A stretch of 9,998 nucleotides of DNA, taken from Clostridia bacterium. Its GTDB lineage: Bacteria; Bacillota; Clostridia; Oscillospirales; CAG-272. Positions 6,979 through 9,998 of the stretch are shown here, one piece after another (within the stretch, counting starts at the first letter, position 1; the number at the start of each line of letters is the position of its first letter). The stretch lies in the NCBI GenBank assembly GCA_017455945.1, contig JAFTLM010000404.1, positions 1 to 9,998 of the forward strand, given 5' to 3'. A program made the translations under genes and the position numbers. The notes below the pieces were generated by a model, which worked only from the letters and a program-made list of their open reading frames with translations, made no database searches and was not told where the DNA came from.

Positions 6979-7320
6979 TTAATCCTCCAATTCATAGTTT
7001 TTTTCGATGTCTACCACATAATGATGGTAGCCTGTATCGGTTTCAAAGCCGATATATCTGCGGTCAGTAATTGTAAAATCATCACTCAAAAGTGCTTTTA
7101 CAATGCTGTTTTTTAGTTTTTTGTAGTTGCCTTGCGTAAATATAGACAGCCGTGCGTCCTGCACCTCTGCATTTGGAGTATTATCCGCGTGCAAATGAAA
7201 TGTATCCGTCATAGGCACTATCACGATATATTCGCTTGGCGCCTTGCCAGAAAAACTGCCCGTTTCAATAGGCGCACCTATATCCGCAAGCAAGGTATTA
7301 AGGTTTTCCAAAATCGTCAT
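6979..7320 (-). CDS. Putative tail completion/terminator protein
   Basis: A 113-residue protein (MTILENLNTLL...) with recognisable blocks: an early P-I-E-T-G-S-F-S-G-K-A-P stretch, H-A-D-N near the middle, a helical K-K-L-K-N-S-I-V-K-A-L segment, and T-D-R-R-Y-I-G-F-E-T-D-T-G-Y-H-H-Y near the end. I recognise the pattern from clostridial and bacillar siphophages, where it sits between the gp10-like gene and the major tail gene. In that slot the gene normally encodes the tail terminator or head-tail joining ring (SPP1 gp17 position). The function is inferred from position and size; no catalytic motif is expected or seen. The start overlaps the gp10-like stop as ATGA. A GAGGAGGAG tract lies about 12 nt upstream inside that gene. 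Confidence 0.75.
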   Translation of the reverse strand: MTILENLNTLLADIGAPIETGSFSGKAPSEYIVIVPMTDTFHLHADNTPNAEVQDARLSIFTQGNYKKLKNSIVKALLSDDFTITDRRYIGFETDTGYHHYVVDIEKNYELED

Positions 7321-7742
7321 AGCTTTTTAATCTCCTCCTCAAGCGTTCGCACCATTGCCTCCTGACAGGGCTTTTTAGCCGCTTTCTTGGCGGGTGCAAG
7401 GAAAGGACGAGCAGTTTGCCCACTCCTACCGTATTCGAGAATGTTGGCGATTTTTGCGTTGCTGCCGCCGTCAGACCTTGGCTCGGCAAAACCTACTTTG
7501 ATATTGCTATTGCCGTCCCGGTCTTGCTTTACGGAAGACAAGCCAAGCGAGGAAACAAGCTCACCCGTGGAACGGCTATCTTCCGCCTTGCCGACAACGG
7601 ATTTCAGGTTATCCTTGATTTTATCAAGCATAATCTCACCACCCGCCTCAAGCACTTTTTCCGCAACGGCATCTGTTTGTTTGCCAAGACGAGAGAGCTT
7701 AAGCATAAATTCTTCGGGTAGTACTACTTGACATTTAGCCAT
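7317..7742 (-). CDS. HK97 gp10-like head-tail junction/tail-completion protein
   Basis: A 141-residue protein beginning MAKCQVVLPEEF. The N-terminal part is helical (L-S-R-L-G-K-Q-T-D-A-V-A-E-K-V-L-E-A-G). The C-terminal third carries I-L-E-Y-G-R-S-G-Q-T-A-R-P-F-L-A-P-A, the hallmark of the HK97 gp10 family (E-Y-G ... A-R-P-F-L). These proteins act at the head-tail junction or in tail completion; the exact role varies between phages. The ATG at 7742 is preferred over an upstream in-frame start at 7775 because a GGAGGG (7748-7753) lies 5 nt before it. With this start the gene overlaps the head-closure stop by 8 nt (ATGGCTAA). The family call is strong and the precise function moderate. Confidence 0.88.
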   Translation of the reverse strand: MAKCQVVLPEEFMLKLSRLGKQTDAVAEKVLEAGGEIMLDKIKDNLKSVVGKAEDSRSTGELVSSLGLSSVKQDRDGNSNIKVGFAEPRSDGGSNAKIANILEYGRSGQTARPFLAPAKKAAKKPCQEAMVRTLEEEIKKL

Positions 7743-8070
7743 TTTCACCCTCCACCTTCTTTGCCAGAACCTCAATATACATTCCTTTGCCTTTTACGTT
7801 CTCAACGGATGTAATCTCATACCTGCCACCCTCATTTACCAAAAAATCACCGATTTCAACGGTAAGGTCGGGAATATAGCGGAAACGGAAAAGGTCGGTT
7901 GCAACAGAGAAAGCTGCGAGATTTGCCCATTTTGTTGAGCCGTGCCTACCTTCTTGGTACACACGCAAGGATGCTAGAATAATATCACTCTCACTTACGA
8001 ACCCCTCTTCGTCCTTGACCTTTTTCACACGAATTAGGTCTGCAAAGCCGTTCATATTTCCAAAGCTCAT
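7735..8070 (-). CDS. Head-closure / head-tail joining protein
   Basis: A 111-residue, beta-rich protein starting MSFGNMNGFADLIRVKK. It contains K-D-E-E-G-F, a central R-V-Y-Q-E-G-R-H-G-S-T-K-W-A-N-L-A-A-F block, and a late G-D-F-L-V-N-E-G-G-R-Y-E-I-T-S-V-E-N-V stretch. That fits the phage head-tail joining family (SPP1 gp16-like), which plugs the connector after DNA packaging. The ATG at 8070 is chosen over an in-frame upstream ATG at 8085. It has GGAGGG (8078-8083) 7 nt before it and leaves only 2 nt after the connector stop, whereas 8085 would overlap the connector gene. The neighbours on both sides are head-tail interface proteins. Confidence 0.83.
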   Translation of the reverse strand: MSFGNMNGFADLIRVKKVKDEEGFVSESDIILASLRVYQEGRHGSTKWANLAAFSVATDLFRFRYIPDLTVEIGDFLVNEGGRYEITSVENVKGKGMYIEVLAKKVEGENG

Positions 8071-8072
8071 AA

Positions 8073-8384
8073 TTACACCCTCCAATCTCTATCCAGGCGA
8101 AGTAGCATATTCACGGTATTCCACACCTGCTGACTTGCTTGAATGTTATCCGCAAAGAAACCGCCCGTCGAGCCATCTCTACTTTCATAAAAATGACTCG
8201 CAAGCATAATAACTGCCTGTTCGGTGGTCGGTCTCATAGGGTTATCGTAGTAAAAGCCTTCGTCTAGGTGTTGATAACTCTCCGCATAGGAAATGGCGGC
8301 AATGATAAAACTCTTTAACAGCTCATCATCTGCGTTATGCGTAAGAATTAGGTTTCTTTTGACCTTCTGTAGTATTTCAAACAT
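8073..8384 (-). CDS. Head-tail connector protein, gp6-like
   Basis: A 103-residue helical protein, MFEILQKVKRNLILTHNADDELLKSFIIAAISYAESY..., matching the phage gp6-like connector/DNA packaging family. It typically opens with a helix, then an N-x-D-D-E-L-L-K turn, and later a conserved A-V-I-M-L-A-S-H-F-Y-E-S-R stretch (visible here at about residues 55-67). It forms the ring below the portal through which DNA passes to the tail. The ATG at 8384 is preferred to a GTG at 8393, which adds only three residues: an AGGTGG (8390-8395) sits 5 nt before the ATG, while the GTG has only a weak, too-close AAGG. It follows the capsid gene directly. Confidence 0.88.
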   Translation of the reverse strand: MFEILQKVKRNLILTHNADDELLKSFIIAAISYAESYQHLDEGFYYDNPMRPTTEQAVIMLASHFYESRDGSTGGFFADNIQASQQVWNTVNMLLRLDRDWRV

Positions 8385-8401
8385 TACCGCCACCTGCCTT
8401 A

Positions 8402-9613
8402 TTAAGTACTAGACTTCTGCTTAAGAACCTTGATTGCCTCGGGAAGAACGAGCTTGCCGTCCACTCTCTGCGATGCAACAAAGCCAATCTGACCCGTCTT
8501 TGCGTAAAGCTCGTTAAGACGCTTGAAGGAACGACCCTGTCTATCTGCAATCCAGTAATACTTGAAATCACCGAATGCTACGGTCTTTGCCCCGGCTGCG
8601 ATTTCAGGCATATAAACGGAAGTATACACGGGTCTGCCAAGAATGGTATTAGGCTTATCCGCAGTAAGACCGGGCTGCCACAAATAGTTGCCGTTGCTAT
8701 CCTTGAGCTTACGAATAGCCTTGACGGTAGAATCGTTAAGAACCCATACCGCCTTCTTACGGTAAGGAGCCTTGAGAGAGTGGTAAAGGTCAAGCAGCTC
8801 GTCAGCAGTAATAGCCGTAGCACTAGCGGCAGTAAGACCTACCTCTGCGCCACCGTTTTCTGCGAGAATACCGAGAGGCTTGCCGTTGCCATCACCGTTG
8901 AAGAAGGACTCCTCTTCACGTGCGCCGATTCTGCGTGCGAATTCCTTGGAAATGTAGGTGTCAAGGTCGAACACGCTATCACGGAGCAATTCCTCGGAAA
9001 CCTTAATGGTAGTACCGAGCTTGTGTGCGCCAATGGTAATCTGAGAGAAATTGTCATCGCTATCTTCGTAGGGACCTTCCTCGTCAATCCAGTTGGCCGT
9101 ACCCTTAGATGCGACAACAGGAATTTTTCTTTCACCACTTGCCGTATTGATGGTGTGTGCGAGAGTACGGAAGATGTTTTCCTCTTCAAGAGCCTCAACA
9201 AGGGTCTTTTCGTACTCGTCGGGAACAAGGTAGCCACCCTCGGCATCGTCACCTACCTGGAGTGCGTTCAATACTTGAGGCATAGGAGCCTTGGAACGCA
9301 TAGCATTCCAGAAGTTCTTTTTGTACTCATCGGTGGCACGGACACCCTTAACCTTAGTGTCCTCGTCCTTCATAGGCATAGGCTTGCCAGTAAGAGGTGC
9401 GGAGGTAGGCTTTTTCATTTCGTTTTCCATCTCCTCACGTCTCTGCATACGCTGAATTTCGGTGGTAAGGTTCTTAAACTTTGCCTCCATTTCTGCGTAA
9501 GCGGCATCATCTTCCTTGGAAAGAGTGCCGTGTTCGTTCTTATGGGTATCCAGGAAACCATCCATCGTATCCAAAAGGGTCTTGCGTTTTGCAATCATTT
9601 CGTTAATAGTCAT
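8402..9613 (-). CDS. Major capsid protein, HK97 fold, with N-terminal delta (scaffold-like) domain
   Basis: A 403-residue HK97-type capsid subunit. Residues 1 to about 65 form a charged coiled coil (E-M-E-A-K-F-K-N-L-T-T-E-I-Q-R-M-Q-R-R-E), the delta domain that acts as built-in scaffold. A Pro/Met/Lys-rich linker follows to about 115. The mature fold begins near A-L-Q-V-G-D-D-A-E-G-G-Y-L-V-P (117-131), a very typical phage capsid signature. Later landmarks are W175-I-D-E-E-G-P, G-T-T-I-K-V-S-E-E-L-L (200-210) and F-F-N-G-D-G-N-G-K-P-L-G-I-L (237-250). Cleavage by the upstream protease between about residues 90 and 117 is expected from the family; the exact site is not determinable. Start: AGGAGG about 8 nt upstream, and a 13-nt gap after the protease stop. 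Very secure. Confidence 0.96.
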   Translation of the reverse strand: MTINEMIAKRKTLLDTMDGFLDTHKNEHGTLSKEDDAAYAEMEAKFKNLTTEIQRMQRREEMENEMKKPTSAPLTGKPMPMKDEDTKVKGVRATDEYKKNFWNAMRSKAPMPQVLNALQVGDDAEGGYLVPDEYEKTLVEALEEENIFRTLAHTINTASGERKIPVVASKGTANWIDEEGPYEDSDDNFSQITIGAHKLGTTIKVSEELLRDSVFDLDTYISKEFARRIGAREEESFFNGDGNGKPLGILAENGGAEVGLTAASATAITADELLDLYHSLKAPYRKKAVWVLNDSTVKAIRKLKDSNGNYLWQPGLTADKPNTILGRPVYTSVYMPEIAAGAKTVAFGDFKYYWIADRQGRSFKRLNELYAKTGQIGFVASQRVDGKLVLPEAIKVLKQKSST

Positions 9614-9626
9614 AATTTTATCCTCC

Positions 9627-9998
9627 TTAAATGACTTCTTTGATTTTTTTGATTTCGCTTTTCAGCTCTGGAACGGAACGCCCCTCTTCTTTTTTAGGCA
9701 TTCGCTTTGCAATTTTGTTGTAAAGTGCGTTGTTGCACTCATGGCGGGAATACGCAAATGCCACCACAGGGGTTTGTGCCTTTGTGTCTTCTAAAAGACC
9801 GTCACAGAACCCTAGCTCAATGGCCTTGTTTGCGTTCATCCAAGTTTCCGCATCCATAAGGTGTGAAAGCTTGGTGCGGGACTGACCCGTCTTGATTTCA
9901 TAAGCATTGATAATGGATTCCTTGACCTCACCGAGCATTTCAATAGCCTTTTGCATATCTTCGTGGTCACCGAAAGCCATTGTCATAGGATTGTGAAT
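9627..9998 (-). CDS. ClpP-like prohead (head maturation) protease, C-terminal part only
   Basis: The frame runs in from beyond base 9998 and shows the last 123 residues. The first visible residues, I-H-N-P, match the I-H-x-P segment of ClpP-type serine proteases that carries the catalytic His. The nucleophilic Ser must lie outside the window. Downstream come a long helix (E-D-M-Q-K-A-I-E-M-L), a T-G-Q-S-R-T-K-L block, and M-D-A-E-T-W-M-N-A-N-K-A-I-E-L-G-F-C-D, where an acidic residue takes the place of the third catalytic residue. This is typical of phage ClpP-like head proteases. It degrades or trims scaffold and capsid N-termini during maturation. Placement directly before the capsid gene supports this. 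The in-frame ATG codons at 9986 and 9980 are internal, because upstream codons are part of the conserved His motif. The C-terminus is Lys/Glu-rich. Confidence 0.92.
   Translation of the reverse strand: MHNPMTMAFGDHEDMQKAIEMLGEVKESIINAYEIKTGQSRTKLSHLMDAETWMNANKAIELGFCDGLLEDTKAQTPVVAFAYSRHECNNALYNKIAKRMPKKEEGRSVPELKSEIKKIKEVI

Noticed and set aside
9117..9131. HK97-style covalent cross-linking of the capsid through an E-loop lysine
   Set aside because: Lys163 and Lys170 fall near the expected E-loop, but most HK97-fold capsids do not cross-link and the partner Asn cannot be assigned from sequence alone.
8780..9634. Long plus-strand open frame (284 codons) opposite the capsid gene
   Set aside because: It lies entirely antisense to a strongly supported capsid gene, has no recognisable family pattern, and is explained by the codon bias of the capsid gene.

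Overview
The window is the central part of the head–tail morphogenesis operon of a long-tailed (siphovirus-type, HK97-fold) phage or prophage. Every supported gene is on the minus strand, so transcription runs from position 9998 towards position 1. Shine-Dalgarno (SD) sequences of the GGAGG type precede most genes, base composition is moderate, and the protein types are those of phages of Gram-positive, anaerobic Clostridia-like hosts. I infer a Firmicutes host, probably a gut clostridium, but the species cannot be read from this window. Nothing here (integrase, att site, host gene) tells a prophage from a free phage.

Layout in transcription order. Head: the C-terminal part of a ClpP-like prohead protease (9627-9998, start outside the window) and the HK97-type major capsid protein with its N-terminal scaffold-like coiled coil (8402-9613). 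Connector and neck: a gp6-like head-tail connector (8073-8384), a head-closure protein (7735-8070), an HK97 gp10-like protein (7317-7742) and a putative tail completion/terminator protein (6979-7320). Tail tube and assembly: the phi13-type major tail protein (6371-6973), then tail assembly chaperone G (5988-6371) with its -1 frameshift extension T (to 5800). Tail length and tip: a 913-residue tape measure protein (3047-5788), the distal tail protein Dit (2319-3050), and a large tail-tip/endopeptidase-like protein (Tal family) that starts at 2322 and stays open to base 1. Its C-terminus lies outside the window.

Genes are packed with overlaps of 1-8 nt or gaps of at most 13 nt, apart from the roughly 200 nt holding the T extension. 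There is no non-coding stretch over 300 bases, and I see no convincing promoter or intrinsic terminator, so the set looks like one polycistronic message.

The most informative structure is the G/GT recoding site. An A AAA AAC heptamer (6003-6009) lies in the G reading frame. Six nt downstream is a 14-bp hairpin (5964-5996) whose 5' arm contains the G stop codon. A 67-codon -1 frame continues into a conserved-looking T domain. Two protein rulers are also visible: four 44-residue repeats in the tape measure protein, and seven 21-residue (three-heptad) repeats in the tail-tip protein. I found no defence island, CRISPR array, RNA gene, insertion sequence or unknown multi-gene system. This is a conventional, well-preserved structural module with some interesting regulatory and repeat detail.
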